64,000 nucleotides of DNA, taken from positions 341,313 to 405,312 of the forward strand of contig JAUIJL010000005.1 of NCBI GenBank assembly GCA_030431255.1, in the 5' to 3' direction. This document shows, one piece after another, positions 34,356 to 43,604 of this stretch. How positions within the stretch are numbered: the stretch's first letter is position 1; each line of letters starts with the position of its first letter. The notes below the pieces were generated by a model. It did not search any database and was not told the DNA's origin. It saw only the letters and a program-made list of their open reading frames with translations. A program made the translations under genes and the position numbers. Source of the DNA: Thermoanaerobaculia bacterium (GTDB taxonomy: Bacteria > Acidobacteriota > Thermoanaerobaculia > Multivoradales > J023).

Positions 34356-35789
34356 TCAGCCGGAAGTGACGGTCCATTCCGCGGCCAGGGTCTCCCGGGC
34401 CGCCCGATCGGCCGACGCCACCGCCGCTTCCAATCCGACTCCGTCGAGCCAATTTCCGGCCACGTGCAGGCCCATCAGCCGACTGAGCCGGCTGCGCAGC
34501 CGATCGACCTCCACCCCGTGACCGGGGGTGTATTGGGGAATGGCCCGCTGCCACCGACACACCAGCTCGGCGGTGGGCTCCCCCTCTGCTTGCAACAATG
34601 TTCTGAGCGCGCCCCGGACCCGAGCCACCAAAGCCGCGTCGTGTTCCTTGGCCGCGTACGGGTCTCGGCTGCCACCGACCATGGTGGTCAGGGTCACCTC
34701 GCCCTCGGGGCAGCGACCCGGGAAGATGCTGGATACGAAGAGCACCCCGAGCACGTCGTCCACCAAGCGGCTGTCGCCGGCGCACAGCAGGCCGAACGCG
34801 TCCAGCGGATGTCCGACATCCTGCCGACGAAATCCCAAGCCCACGGTCGCCACGTGCGGATGGTCGAGGCCGCGGAAGAAGCCCATCTCCGGACCGACCC
34901 AGGGCTCCAAGAGATCCGCCGCCGCGGATGCCGGAGTGGCGACGATCACCGCGGCCGCCAACATGGTTTCCGTGGCCCCGTCTTTGGACTCGATCGATAC
35001 TCGCCAATGGGAGCCGACCCGGCCCATGCTCGTCACCCTGCGGTCGCAGCTGAGCTGAGGGCCGAGCTGCTCGGCCAACGCGCGGGGCAGCTCTTCCAAA
35101 CCTTCGGGAAAGCTGATCAGCGGGGCCGGGCCTTTGCTCGGCTCCTTGCCCTCGAGCTCGGCTGAGCGCCGTTTCTCTCGGCGTTGCTCCACAACCGCCC
35201 GAAAAAGACTGCCGTGGGCTCGCTCCCAGAGGGCCAATCGGGGAAACGCATCCACCCCGAGCCGATCCAGGCGTCCGGCGTAGACGCCGGAGACAAAGGG
35301 ATCCAGCAGCCCGGCGGTGGCTTCTTTGCCGAGCCGTCGCCGGCCGAACGATTCCAGGGTTTCCGGCTCCCGATCCCGCTTGGCCGGAATCAGCGGCTCG
35401 AGCAGGAGCCGAGCCCGGCCGGCCCAGCTCAAGGCGGAGCAAGTCAGCAGTTGGGGCGGTTTCTCGGGCAAGGCGTGCAATCGGCCATGACGCCAAACCA
35501 AGCGACGGCCGGCTATGTCCGCGCTCAGCACCGCCCGGGAACGCAGACCCAAATCGTCGATCAAGGCGGAAAGGTGCTCCGCGGTCGACATGACCGTGGT
35601 GGGGCCGTGCTCAAAGAGGTGACCCTTTCGCCGGCTGCCGGCCACCGTGCCTCCCACTCTCGATGAAGCTTCGAAAATCCGCACATCCGCACCGGCTCGG
35701 GAGAGGCGAAAGGCGGCCGTCAAACCGGCCATGCCCGCTCCCACCACCACCACCGGGTATTGGCTGCGGATGACGTCGACTCGGCTCAC
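34356..35789 (-). CDS. hemG: Protoporphyrinogen oxidase, HemY type
   Basis: A 477-residue FAD-dependent oxidase that turns protoporphyrinogen IX into protoporphyrin IX. The N-terminus holds the dinucleotide-binding VVVVGAGMAGLTAAF and FEASSRVGGTV; the C-terminus has LHVAGNWLDGVGLEAAVASA, the second FAD motif. The GTG at 35789 overlaps the stop of the DUF4388 gene as GTGA, which gives the standard length; a longer reading into that gene gives no homology. The symbol hemG follows common usage for this O2-dependent family, also called hemY. Confidence 0.93.
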   Translation of the reverse strand: MSRVDVIRSQYPVVVVGAGMAGLTAAFRLSRAGADVRIFEASSRVGGTVAGSRRKGHLFEHGPTTVMSTAEHLSALIDDLGLRSRAVLSADIAGRRLVWRHGRLHALPEKPPQLLTCSALSWAGRARLLLEPLIPAKRDREPETLESFGRRRLGKEATAGLLDPFVSGVYAGRLDRLGVDAFPRLALWERAHGSLFRAVVEQRREKRRSAELEGKEPSKGPAPLISFPEGLEELPRALAEQLGPQLSCDRRVTSMGRVGSHWRVSIESKDGATETMLAAAVIVATPASAAADLLEPWVGPEMGFFRGLDHPHVATVGLGFRRQDVGHPLDAFGLLCAGDSRLVDDVLGVLFVSSIFPGRCPEGEVTLTTMVGGSRDPYAAKEHDAALVARVRGALRTLLQAEGEPTAELVCRWQRAIPQYTPGHGVEVDRLRSRLSRLMGLHVAGNWLDGVGLEAAVASADRAARETLAAEWTVTSG

Positions 35790-36943
35790 GGCTCCGCCTC
35801 TCCCGCGGCCAGGATCTCCGCCACCGACCGGGGCCCGGGTCTGGATTCCGGACCGAAGACCTCGGTCCAGAATCGAGATCGCTCCTCGCCCCCGATTCCC
35901 GTGGATTCGGCTTGAAGCTCGGCGATCGGTGCCGGCAACAAAGCGATGGTCTCCTTGCCGATCTGCAGCATCAAAAGCTCGATCTGACGCTGCCACTCCT
36001 GGTGATCGTTGGACAATATCTGACGCAGGCGACGCCGACCGTTGAACGCCGAGTAGAGCTCTCGCACGTCATCGGGCATGCGCGCCCACTCACCGTCTTC
36101 GGGCGGACGCACCCAACAGGGCACGTAATTTTCGAGATCTCCGAGGTGGGCGAAGTGGTGTCCTTCCACCTCCTGCTCTCGGGTCGCCTGTTGCCACAAG
36201 AGGTCGTCCAAGCCTGCGTCTTTGCGCCGCGCGTGCAAGGCTTGACCATAGTGCACGACCTCCACCAGACCTTGCTCGTAGAGCTCGTAGGAGGCGGTCA
36301 AAAACCGATAGAAAGATCCGTGCACCGCCCCGTAAAGGGCTTCGAGACGACGGACGCCGTCGACCTCGCTCAAAATCCGTCGAAGCCGCGGTTTCATGTC
36401 TCCCTCTGGCATTTCGCCGACCCGCCCGAGCACCACGTAATCGTCCACCAGGACTTGGCGGATCCGTCCCACCTCATCGACCCAATGGCTGCCTTCGAGG
36501 GCTAGCCCCAGGGTGGCGATGGGCTCCGCCAGCAGCTCCTCTTCCGGTGGCGGCTCGGCCCGAAAGAAGAAAACTCCGTGGTCCCAAAGGAAGATGTCGC
36601 AAATCACGTCTTCCAGGTGGTATCGCAGGGTCCGTTGGATATCCGCCGGCTCCATCAAACCTTCGTCGCGCAAAATCGAGCCTAGGCGTCGACCTTGCTC
36701 GCGGCATAGAGAGAGGCAACGGAACAGGGTGTCGTGGTCTAAATAACCGTTGAGCAGGAGGAACTGCCCGTAGAACTCCGACGGGTCGTCGGTCAGGCAA
36801 TTGACGATCTGGCCGTCGCGGAAAGAGACCCGCTTCTCACGCCCCGCCGAGCGCAGCACCAAGGTGCCGGTTCGGCAGTCGTTGTGGGCCCAATGCAACA
36901 ATTCGGCGACGGGAAAGGAAGTCAAACGTCCGGAAAGCTCCAT
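35786..36943 (-). CDS. DUF4388 domain protein (385 aa)
   Basis: A soluble protein that begins MELSGRLTSFPVAELLHWA, then VLRSAGREKRVSFRDGQIV, a clear DUF4388 module (residues 1-90). Further helical repeats follow, with a second DUF4388-like C-terminal half around GRRRLRQIL. No enzyme motif. It lies 63 bases after the second ABC gene and shares GTGA with hemG, so it connects the export operon and the heme genes. It is a third DUF4388-type protein in the window besides those at 5230 and the C-terminus of the kinase at 7971. The role is unknown, perhaps as a signalling adaptor. Confidence 0.8.
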   Translation of the reverse strand: MELSGRLTSFPVAELLHWAHNDCRTGTLVLRSAGREKRVSFRDGQIVNCLTDDPSEFYGQFLLLNGYLDHDTLFRCLSLCREQGRRLGSILRDEGLMEPADIQRTLRYHLEDVICDIFLWDHGVFFFRAEPPPEEELLAEPIATLGLALEGSHWVDEVGRIRQVLVDDYVVLGRVGEMPEGDMKPRLRRILSEVDGVRRLEALYGAVHGSFYRFLTASYELYEQGLVEVVHYGQALHARRKDAGLDDLLWQQATREQEVEGHHFAHLGDLENYVPCWVRPPEDGEWARMPDDVRELYSAFNGRRRLRQILSNDHQEWQRQIELLMLQIGKETIALLPAPIAELQAESTGIGGEERSRFWTEVFGPESRPGPRSVAEILAAGEAEP

Positions 36944-37006
36944 GGGCCGATCCTATCCCCTTCCGCGACCGATGTACCCACCTTCCTGGGTGGCCGGGTG
37001 GTTGGG

Positions 37007-39232
37007 CTAAGGATGAGCGATGACCATGAGGGTGCGGCCTCGGCGTCGGGCGCAATCCATGGCCAGCTGTAGATTCTCCGGATCCAAAGCCGCGAAGCTC
37101 TCGTCGAGAATCAACAAATCCGCGTCTTGGAGCAAGGCCCGGGCGAGGAACAAACGGCTGCGCTCGCCGTGGGAGAGCTGCCAACCGGTCTCCCCCACCA
37201 TTTGCTGCAAACCGCCGGGCATGCGGGCGAGCAGGTCTCCCAACCCCAGCTCTCGACAAACCGCCAGCGCCTCCCGAAAATCGGCGGACGATGCGGGCCA
37301 GCCCCGGCCCATCAGCAGATTGAAGGCAAAGGTCTCGGTCAGCACATGGTTGTCGTGAAATTGAGGCACCAACACCACTCGACGCCGCCAGGCATCTAGG
37401 CCCAAAGAGCGACGATCCACACCGCCCAGGCTCAGGGTGCCCGCCGTCGGCTCGCGCAAGCCCACCAGCAGGGCGGCCAAGGTGCTCTTGCCGCCCCCGG
37501 AGGGCCCTTCCACCAGCAGGTGATCCCCCACACGGACGGTCAGATCCCCGTCCGTGATCACGGGGCGACCCCGGTCGGCGTAGCTGAAGGCCAATCCCTT
37601 GGCGTGGATCACCACCGGGGCGGGAGCGACGGCGGAACGATCCTCGGCGGATTCTCGGTTGGCCTCGGCCCGGGAGCCTGCTAGGGCCGCCGAGCTTTCC
37701 AAAGCCAGCTGGGGCAGACCCCGTTCCTCGGCCCGACCGCCGGCGCGGAAGAGTGGCTCGACCCGCGACCAGCTGATCCAGGCTGCGCCGAGGGTGCTCA
37801 GCCCGCCGGTCAGGCCGGCCAACACCCCCTGGGTCAGCAGAATGCCGCCGATCGCCAGGGCCAAGGAGCCGCCGGCGCCTCGCTCCAGGGCCAGCGCCGG
37901 GGACACGGCCAAGAGAGCCAGGAACATCCACGACCGGGGTAAGAGCAGCAGGCGGATCACCGCCCGATCCAAGGTTTCGAGGCGGCGCAAATATCCCTTC
38001 AGCTCCAAATCCTCAGCGCGATGGGCGTGGCGCTCGGGCTCCTGGGCGAGGCGCGTTCGGTGCCCGGCCATTTTCTCCACCAAGTCGTGGGTCATGGCCA
38101 AACGCTGCCCGGTCCAGCGATCGAGGGCGTCGCGATAACGCCATCCCGCCCACGAGCCGAAGAGCAAGACCACCACCAGGATCCCCATCAGGAGCCCACC
38201 GCCCAACCCCTGGCTCAAGACCCACAGGGCAAAGGGCAGCTCGATCAACGCCGTGAGGGTGGTCAAGCCGCCACCGATGGCTAGGCTCTCCACCGCCTCC
38301 GCTTCGATCACCCGGCCCAGGGAGCTGCCGGCTCCCTCATGACGCATGGCGTCACGATCCAGGCTCAAGGCGCCGTGCAGCAATCGCCGTTTGAGCTCGC
38401 CGCCGGCACGGATCGACAGGCTGCCCATCAACCAGGAGGCGGCCATGCGCAGGGGCACGAGACTCAACAACAGCAGGACCCACGCGGTCATCCAACCGGC
38501 CGCCAAGGTGCCGCCGAGCGCGGCCCGGCCGATCAACCACCAAGAAAGCAGCCATAGGGCGTATTGGACCCCGTGTAGGCCGACCAACGCCGCGAGTCGA
38601 CGAAAGGTGCCGAGGCGGGACAGGCGCTGCCGAAAGTCCGTGCTGGGGGACGGCCGCAGCAAGTAGCCCACTTCGAGGGGTGTCTCCGCCAGACGTTGCA
38701 CCAACAGCGCCTCCGCCGCTTTCGCTCGCCGGGACGCCGGCACCTCGGCCCGCTCCAACAACCTTTCCACCTGAGGCCGGTGGAGGGCGTCCAAGGGCTC
38801 CTTCAACCAAATCGTCAGCCGATCCTTCGGCACGGGGTAGACGCCGCCGTCCGGTGCCAGGATCCGCACCTTGGGAGCGAAGAGGCTTTTCGTAGCTCCG
38901 AGCAATAGGATCCAACCCTGATCTCGGGTCGCTCCAGCCGCTCCTTCCCCAAGGCATCGCCCGTCGCCGGATCCGATCCGCAGAAGGGCCGGCCCCGCGC
39001 TGTCGACCAGCGCGTCGAGCTCGCCGTAGGCGCCGGTGATCTCCTCCACCTCGAGATCGTGACCCCCGGCCACGGCTTCAATCCACTCGCCGAAGCGCCG
39101 GGGCTCCTGCGGTTGGGGGATGGACGCTTCCACCGGTCGAGCGGAACCTAAGGAGGCTTCCTCGGCGAGCAACGACAAACCGCGCCCCAAATCCTCTAGC
39201 CGCCAGAGCAAATCGGATCTTGCCGAGCTCAT
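37007..39232 (-). CDS. ABC transporter permease/ATPase, second of a C39-type export pair
   Basis: A 741-residue half-transporter. Residues 75-150 resemble a C39-like domain without the catalytic Cys and His (GPALLRIG, GWILLLGA, VRILAPDGG). Membrane segments run from about 205 to 480. The ATPase has Walker A GPSGGGKST with K582, Q-loop VPQFHDN, signature LSHGERSR (His for the second Gly) and Walker B LLILDES. The protein ends directly after the H-loop (MVIAHP then stop), so the usual last 30-40 residues of the fold are missing. ATGA overlap couples it to the C39 transporter, with which it probably forms a heterodimer or a second pump. Confidence 0.88.
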   Translation of the reverse strand: MSSARSDLLWRLEDLGRGLSLLAEEASLGSARPVEASIPQPQEPRRFGEWIEAVAGGHDLEVEEITGAYGELDALVDSAGPALLRIGSGDGRCLGEGAAGATRDQGWILLLGATKSLFAPKVRILAPDGGVYPVPKDRLTIWLKEPLDALHRPQVERLLERAEVPASRRAKAAEALLVQRLAETPLEVGYLLRPSPSTDFRQRLSRLGTFRRLAALVGLHGVQYALWLLSWWLIGRAALGGTLAAGWMTAWVLLLLSLVPLRMAASWLMGSLSIRAGGELKRRLLHGALSLDRDAMRHEGAGSSLGRVIEAEAVESLAIGGGLTTLTALIELPFALWVLSQGLGGGLLMGILVVVLLFGSWAGWRYRDALDRWTGQRLAMTHDLVEKMAGHRTRLAQEPERHAHRAEDLELKGYLRRLETLDRAVIRLLLLPRSWMFLALLAVSPALALERGAGGSLALAIGGILLTQGVLAGLTGGLSTLGAAWISWSRVEPLFRAGGRAEERGLPQLALESSAALAGSRAEANRESAEDRSAVAPAPVVIHAKGLAFSYADRGRPVITDGDLTVRVGDHLLVEGPSGGGKSTLAALLVGLREPTAGTLSLGGVDRRSLGLDAWRRRVVLVPQFHDNHVLTETFAFNLLMGRGWPASSADFREALAVCRELGLGDLLARMPGGLQQMVGETGWQLSHGERSRLFLARALLQDADLLILDESFAALDPENLQLAMDCARRRGRTLMVIAHP

Positions 39233-42153
39233 GGCGGGCCCCCAGCCTGGTCGGCTCCTGAGGTGTCGGCTCCTAAGGTGGCGGCTGCTGAGGTGTCGGC
39301 TGCTGAGCCCTCAGCTCCTGTGGTGCCGGCCCCGGCTTGGACCACCGCTGTGCCTCGCTCCTCCAAACGGCCGTCACCGACCCAAAGATGACGCCAGCTC
39401 TTTTGGCGCCAGCTCCGTTCCGATTGGGCCGCCCCGTCCATCAAACGTCGATAGACCGATTCTTCCTGTTTCAGCAGCTCGCGCGGTGGGCCGTCCTCCA
39501 CCACCCGCCCGCCGTCGACCACGAGCACGCGTGGAAAATCGACCGTATCGGCGACATCGTGGGTCACGCATAAAAGGGTGGTGGCGCCCCACACTCGCCG
39601 CGCCTCGGCCATCAAGCGCAGCCGAGCCCCACGGTCGAGCCCTCGAAACGGCTCGTCGAGCACCGCCAAGCGAACATCGGCCCTGCCGAAGGCGCGCCCC
39701 AGCCGAACCCGTTGGCCCTCGCCTCCGGAGACCAAGCCGCCTCCCTCGCCCAGCGGGGTGGAAAGGCCCTCGGGCAGACGCTCGATCACCGTGTCGAGGT
39801 CAGCCCGCGTCAAGGTTCGGGTCGCGGCCACCGCCCGATGGGGCTCGATGCCGTAGCGCAAATTCTCGAAGAGACTGCGATTCCACAGTTGAACCGCCGG
39901 ATCGACCCAGGCCGTCCGACGGCGCAGTCGTTCTTGCGCGGCAGCATCCAACGGCCTGCCGTCGACTCGAAGGAAACCCGCCGCCGGTTGATGCCAACCC
40001 AACAGCAAACCCACGAGGGTCGATTTGCCGGCACCGGACGGTCCTACCACCGCCACGTGCTCGCCGGCTTCCAGCTCGACCGAGACCCCGTGCAGGATGG
40101 AGTGCCCGCCGGCCACCACGGCGACGTCCGAGAGCTGCACCGATACGCCCCGCACCGACTCGCCGTGTTTCGCTCCCTGGGCCTCCGCGCCGACGAGCTC
40201 CGAGGGCGTCACTTGTTTCCGTCCGGCATCCTCAGGCACGACATCTTCCGGTGCTTCAAGGGGCTCGATCCACCTCAACAGGGTCGAGCGCAGGCCCGGA
40301 AGAACTTGGATCGCGTTGAATATCTCCGTGCCCAGATCGGGCAATCGCAACGCCCAATACACCAACAAAAGGGCCCCACCGCCGAGGCCGGAGCCCTCGA
40401 GATGGCTGACCAACAACCAGGCCGCCAAGCCGAACCCGACGGATAGCTGTAACCCTTGGCCGAAGACCGAGAGGCTGAGCACGCTTTCCGAGGCGGTCCG
40501 CCACTCCTTGAGCAACGCCTCATGCTCCCGCCGCACCGAACGCTCGGCGGCGTGAGCACGGATGACGGTCAGCCCCAACAAGCCGTCGAGATAAAAGCGG
40601 GACAGGGCTCCGGCATGGCTGCGCGCTTTGAGATCCCGTTCCGCCAAAAAGGGGTACATCATTAGGGGCACTGTCACCGCCGCCGTCGCCGCCGCCAGGG
40701 CCACGGGCCACACCGTCGGATCGAGCCAGACAATGCCCAAGGTGGTGAACAGCAGCTGTGCGCCGCCGCGACACAGACGCTCGGCGACCATCGGCACCTG
40801 ACGCAATCGATGCACTGAATGACTGCGCTCCGCCATGTCGGAAATCAGCCGACTGGCGAAATATTGATTCGGTAGACGGGTGATCTTGTCGAGGAATCGA
40901 ATTCTCAGCCGGACCTCGAGATGCCGCCCCAAGCGATAGATCCCTTGCAGCGTCGGCAACCGGAGCAGCCACAACACGGCCCCGAGACCCAACCACATGG
41001 CCACGGCCTTCCACCGCTCCGGCGGTGAGCCGAGCAAGGGACCGAGCTCGAAAATCGCTCGAAACACGAGCGCCTCCAACATCACTCCCCCGGCGGCCAC
41101 CAGGGTAGAAAAGAAGAGCAAAGCCGGAAGCCCTAAGCCGTCTTCTTTAAGGAACTTGAGCAGGCTCTTCCACGGCGAGGGAGACCCTTCTTCAAGGGCC
41201 GCGATCAGCTCTCGGGAAAGGGGTGGAGCGTCCGGCTGCGACTCGGTGACCAGCTCCCCGGTCGAGGAGCTCGCCTTCAAGATGTCTTTGGCGCCGCGGA
41301 CTCGAACGAGGACGACCCCACGCAGCAGCACGGATGCTTCGGAAGCCTCACCGTCACCCGACGGCTCCGCTTCCTCGACCGGCACCACGGACCAATAGGG
41401 CCTTGGGATCGCCTCGCCATCCCATCGGGCCTGCTCCATCAGCTCGGGCAGAAGTCGCGCACAATCTCCTTTCTGTGCTCCCCCGGCATCGAGCAGGGCT
41501 CGGCACAGGCGAACCGCCGCGTCGAGGCAAGCCAACGGTCGCCAATCGGAGTCGGCCAGCGCGGCCTCCAGCAATTCGTCGACCTGGGCCTTGGCGATCC
41601 CCAGACCGCGGAGCCGCTCTCGCAATGGCGATAGGAATTCGTCCGTGGACGCCCACTGCCGCCACGCTGCGGCCGGCACCTTGTGCTCGTGCAAGAAACA
41701 GCGATCCAAAAATCCCCGGCCGCCTTGCCAGACCCTCCCGGTTCCCGGGTCCATGATCTGCACCCATCCGGATCGGCCGGAAGCACCACCGATATGACCC
41801 CAGACGACCACGAAATGGGTATTGCCGTTCGGCAGCCGGACCACCACGATGGCCGGCAACGCCGCCGCCGACGGCACCAACAGATGGTCGAGGGGAATCA
41901 TGATCTGCTCGGCGTCGAGGCCCAGCTGCTTGGCCACCTCCTCCAAGCTGTCGATGGACGTACCGTCGACATCGGTCTGGCAGGCTTCCCGCAAACGTCC
42001 GTAGCTGACGCGAGTGCCGAAGCCTTCCAGCAGCGCTTTCAGCGAGGCCGGGCCGCAGTCCATGGCCGAGCTTTGGATCACCTCGGGCACGATCCACCGT
42101 CGCTTCGAGCGGGTCTGGGTCGTGGCGGCTCGGGTCGAGGAGGCTGAGGTCAA
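39229..42153 (-). CDS. Peptidase-containing ABC transporter (C39, PCAT type)
   Basis: A 974-residue protein starting at TTG, which overlaps the hlyD-like stop as TTGA. Residues 20-160 are a C39 peptidase with catalytic C33 (SSAMDCGPASL), H113 (NTHFVVVWG) and D135 (IMDPGTG), so it should cut leader peptides after Gly-Gly-type sites during export. An extra ~170-residue region precedes the membrane domain (about 335-600). The ATPase has Walker A GPSGAGKST (K710), VSGGEGQR, LAVLDEP and the H-loop VTHD. The C-terminus is an Ala/Gly/Thr tail made from 15-bp repeats. No precursor peptide gene is visible beside it. Confidence 0.93.
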   Translation of the reverse strand: MTSASSTRAATTQTRSKRRWIVPEVIQSSAMDCGPASLKALLEGFGTRVSYGRLREACQTDVDGTSIDSLEEVAKQLGLDAEQIMIPLDHLLVPSAAALPAIVVVRLPNGNTHFVVVWGHIGGASGRSGWVQIMDPGTGRVWQGGRGFLDRCFLHEHKVPAAAWRQWASTDEFLSPLRERLRGLGIAKAQVDELLEAALADSDWRPLACLDAAVRLCRALLDAGGAQKGDCARLLPELMEQARWDGEAIPRPYWSVVPVEEAEPSGDGEASEASVLLRGVVLVRVRGAKDILKASSSTGELVTESQPDAPPLSRELIAALEEGSPSPWKSLLKFLKEDGLGLPALLFFSTLVAAGGVMLEALVFRAIFELGPLLGSPPERWKAVAMWLGLGAVLWLLRLPTLQGIYRLGRHLEVRLRIRFLDKITRLPNQYFASRLISDMAERSHSVHRLRQVPMVAERLCRGGAQLLFTTLGIVWLDPTVWPVALAAATAAVTVPLMMYPFLAERDLKARSHAGALSRFYLDGLLGLTVIRAHAAERSVRREHEALLKEWRTASESVLSLSVFGQGLQLSVGFGLAAWLLVSHLEGSGLGGGALLLVYWALRLPDLGTEIFNAIQVLPGLRSTLLRWIEPLEAPEDVVPEDAGRKQVTPSELVGAEAQGAKHGESVRGVSVQLSDVAVVAGGHSILHGVSVELEAGEHVAVVGPSGAGKSTLVGLLLGWHQPAAGFLRVDGRPLDAAAQERLRRRTAWVDPAVQLWNRSLFENLRYGIEPHRAVAATRTLTRADLDTVIERLPEGLSTPLGEGGGLVSGGEGQRVRLGRAFGRADVRLAVLDEPFRGLDRGARLRLMAEARRVWGATTLLCVTHDVADTVDFPRVLVVDGGRVVEDGPPRELLKQEESVYRRLMDGAAQSERSWRQKSWRHLWVGDGRLEERGTAVVQAGAGTTGAEGSAADTSAAATLGADTSGADQAGGPP
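39253..39327 (-). repeat. Five 15-bp tandem units in the PCAT gene end
   Basis: Five units of the form GGCTCCTGAGGTGTC run from 39253 to 39327 with a few substitutions each. They encode the Ala-Ala-Asp-Thr-Ser-like tail of the C39 transporter. They keep the frame, so the tail probably varies in length between strains. Confidence 0.8.
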
Positions 42154-43313
42154 GGGCCCGCTGCTCCCGATTCGAAGCGCCGACCCGCCAGCCGCAACAC
42201 CAGCTCAGCCGGGGCGACCCGTTCCACCTCTACCTCCACGGTGCCCGGCAGACCGTGCTGCAACGGCGCGTCGGTTCCCGTCTCGGCGTCGGGGATCAGC
42301 TCGACGCGAATCCGGCCGCTGCCGGGCTCCGTCGCCACCTTCGAAACCGTCGCTCGAAGCCGTCCGAATTGGGTCCAGGGAAAACCGTCGAAAGCCATGC
42401 TGGCCTTTTGTCCTTCGCGGATCCGGCCGACCGCCACCGAGGGCTCGAAGTCGGCGATCACCCGGATGTCGCCGGCGGGAATCACCGCCCCCAACACGTC
42501 ACCCGCGGCCAGCACATCACCGGGTTGCACATCCACCAAGCGACCGATCTCGCCGTCCACGGGCGCCGTCACCTGATAGTGCTCGAGCTCGTGTTGCCAA
42601 TATTCGATCTGTGCTTGCGCCTCGGCGATCACCCCTTGCTCCTGGGCCAGGCTCGCCTCCAGGGCCCGAATCCGCACCTCGGCTTCCGCCATCTCCACCC
42701 CCGCCTCGCCACGGCTGCGGTCCACCGCTTGGGCATGGGCCTCCGCCGCCGGCTCCAGCTGGCTCACCTTGCCTTCGGCTCGTTCCAGCTCCGCCCGTCC
42801 GAGAATCCCCAGCTCCACCAAAGGTCTAAGCCGCTCCACCTCGGCCTCCGCGTCCCGCAAGGCGGCGATCGCCTGCTCTTGACGCGAGCGAATCTCACCG
42901 GTGGCCGAGCCCGAGGAGCTTTGGAGCTCGGCCTTGCGCCCCAGCTCTCCGCGCAGCTGGCCCTCCAGGGCCTCCAGCCGTTGTCGCGACGCCGCCAAAC
43001 GAGCTCGCTCCTGGGCCAGCTGCCCGTGCAACGCCTCGTCGTCCAGGATCACGAGGCTCTGGCCTGCCTGAACCTGATCCCCGAGCGCCACGACGACCTG
43101 CGACACTTGGCCGGACACCGAGGCCATCAACCGGTGGGGTCGTCGATCCGCCTCCAACCGGGCCGAGCCCACGGCATGCACCGCCAAGCGACCGAATGAA
43201 AACCAAACCAGCCAAAGCCCGAAGAGCGCCAGGGTTGCCCCGAGCCCCCAAAGAGTCCGCCGGCCGCTCGGGCGATCCAGCGACCGCAATGTGTGAGAAA
43301 AAGGTGTAGCCAC
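42150..43313 (-). CDS. HlyD-family periplasmic adaptor (membrane fusion protein)
   Basis: A 387-residue protein with one N-terminal membrane segment (LWGLGATLALFGLWLVWF), a lipoyl half-motif (VSGQVSQVVVALGDQVQAGQ), a long coiled coil (about 100-230), the second lipoyl half (TAPVDGEIGRL) and a beta-barrel domain. It should link the two ABC proteins to an outer membrane channel. The start is GTG at 43313 with no good ribosome site. It is the first gene of the export operon and is divergent from the kinase gene. Confidence 0.93.
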   Translation of the reverse strand: MATPFSHTLRSLDRPSGRRTLWGLGATLALFGLWLVWFSFGRLAVHAVGSARLEADRRPHRLMASVSGQVSQVVVALGDQVQAGQSLVILDDEALHGQLAQERARLAASRQRLEALEGQLRGELGRKAELQSSSGSATGEIRSRQEQAIAALRDAEAEVERLRPLVELGILGRAELERAEGKVSQLEPAAEAHAQAVDRSRGEAGVEMAEAEVRIRALEASLAQEQGVIAEAQAQIEYWQHELEHYQVTAPVDGEIGRLVDVQPGDVLAAGDVLGAVIPAGDIRVIADFEPSVAVGRIREGQKASMAFDGFPWTQFGRLRATVSKVATEPGSGRIRVELIPDAETGTDAPLQHGLPGTVEVEVERVAPAELVLRLAGRRFESGAAGP

Positions 43314-43440
43314 GGCGAGAATTTACCACGGCCGGGAAGGTCGATGGGGCCACGCCAATCTCTGCAAATCAGACCTTCAATCTTCGTCGAAAAACCACCC
43401 CGAGGGCAGGGTCATCACCCACGGTGTTTTCCTGCTAGCA

Positions 43441-43604
43441 TGAGACAGATCGACTCTCTCAGTTATTCCAGTCCAGAAGCGGCCTCCTCCAACAAATTGA
43501 AGGCCCAGCGCCGTGAGCAGCCGGCTTCGACTCGTCGAGGGACCGCTTGGAGCGGTCCCTCAGCCGCGCAGGCAAGGAGAATGATGCGCTGGAGTTTTCC
43601 ATGA
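43441..43604 (+). CDS. Possible 54-codon upstream frame coupled to the kinase
   Basis: An ATG at 43441 opens a frame whose TGA overlaps the kinase ATG as ATGA. The product would be Ser/Arg/Ala-rich with no recognisable fold. There is no ribosome site in front. The overlap could come by chance, since the kinase starts ATGATC. Listed because such coupling would matter for kinase expression. Confidence 0.2.
43538..43560 (+). promoter_or_regulatory. 10-bp hairpin in the kinase leader
   Basis: AGGGACCGCT (43538-43547) pairs perfectly with AGCGGTCCCT (43551-43560) around TGG. It lies about 40 bases before the kinase ATG. There is no T-run. It may be a regulator operator or an mRNA hairpin. The rest of the 287-base divergent region (43314-43600) shows no clear promoter; one GG/GC pair that looked like sigma-54 has the wrong spacing. 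Confidence 0.5.

Noticed and set aside
43420-43440. GG/GC pair resembling a sigma-54 promoter before the kinase at 43601
   Set aside because: Spacing is nine bases instead of ten.
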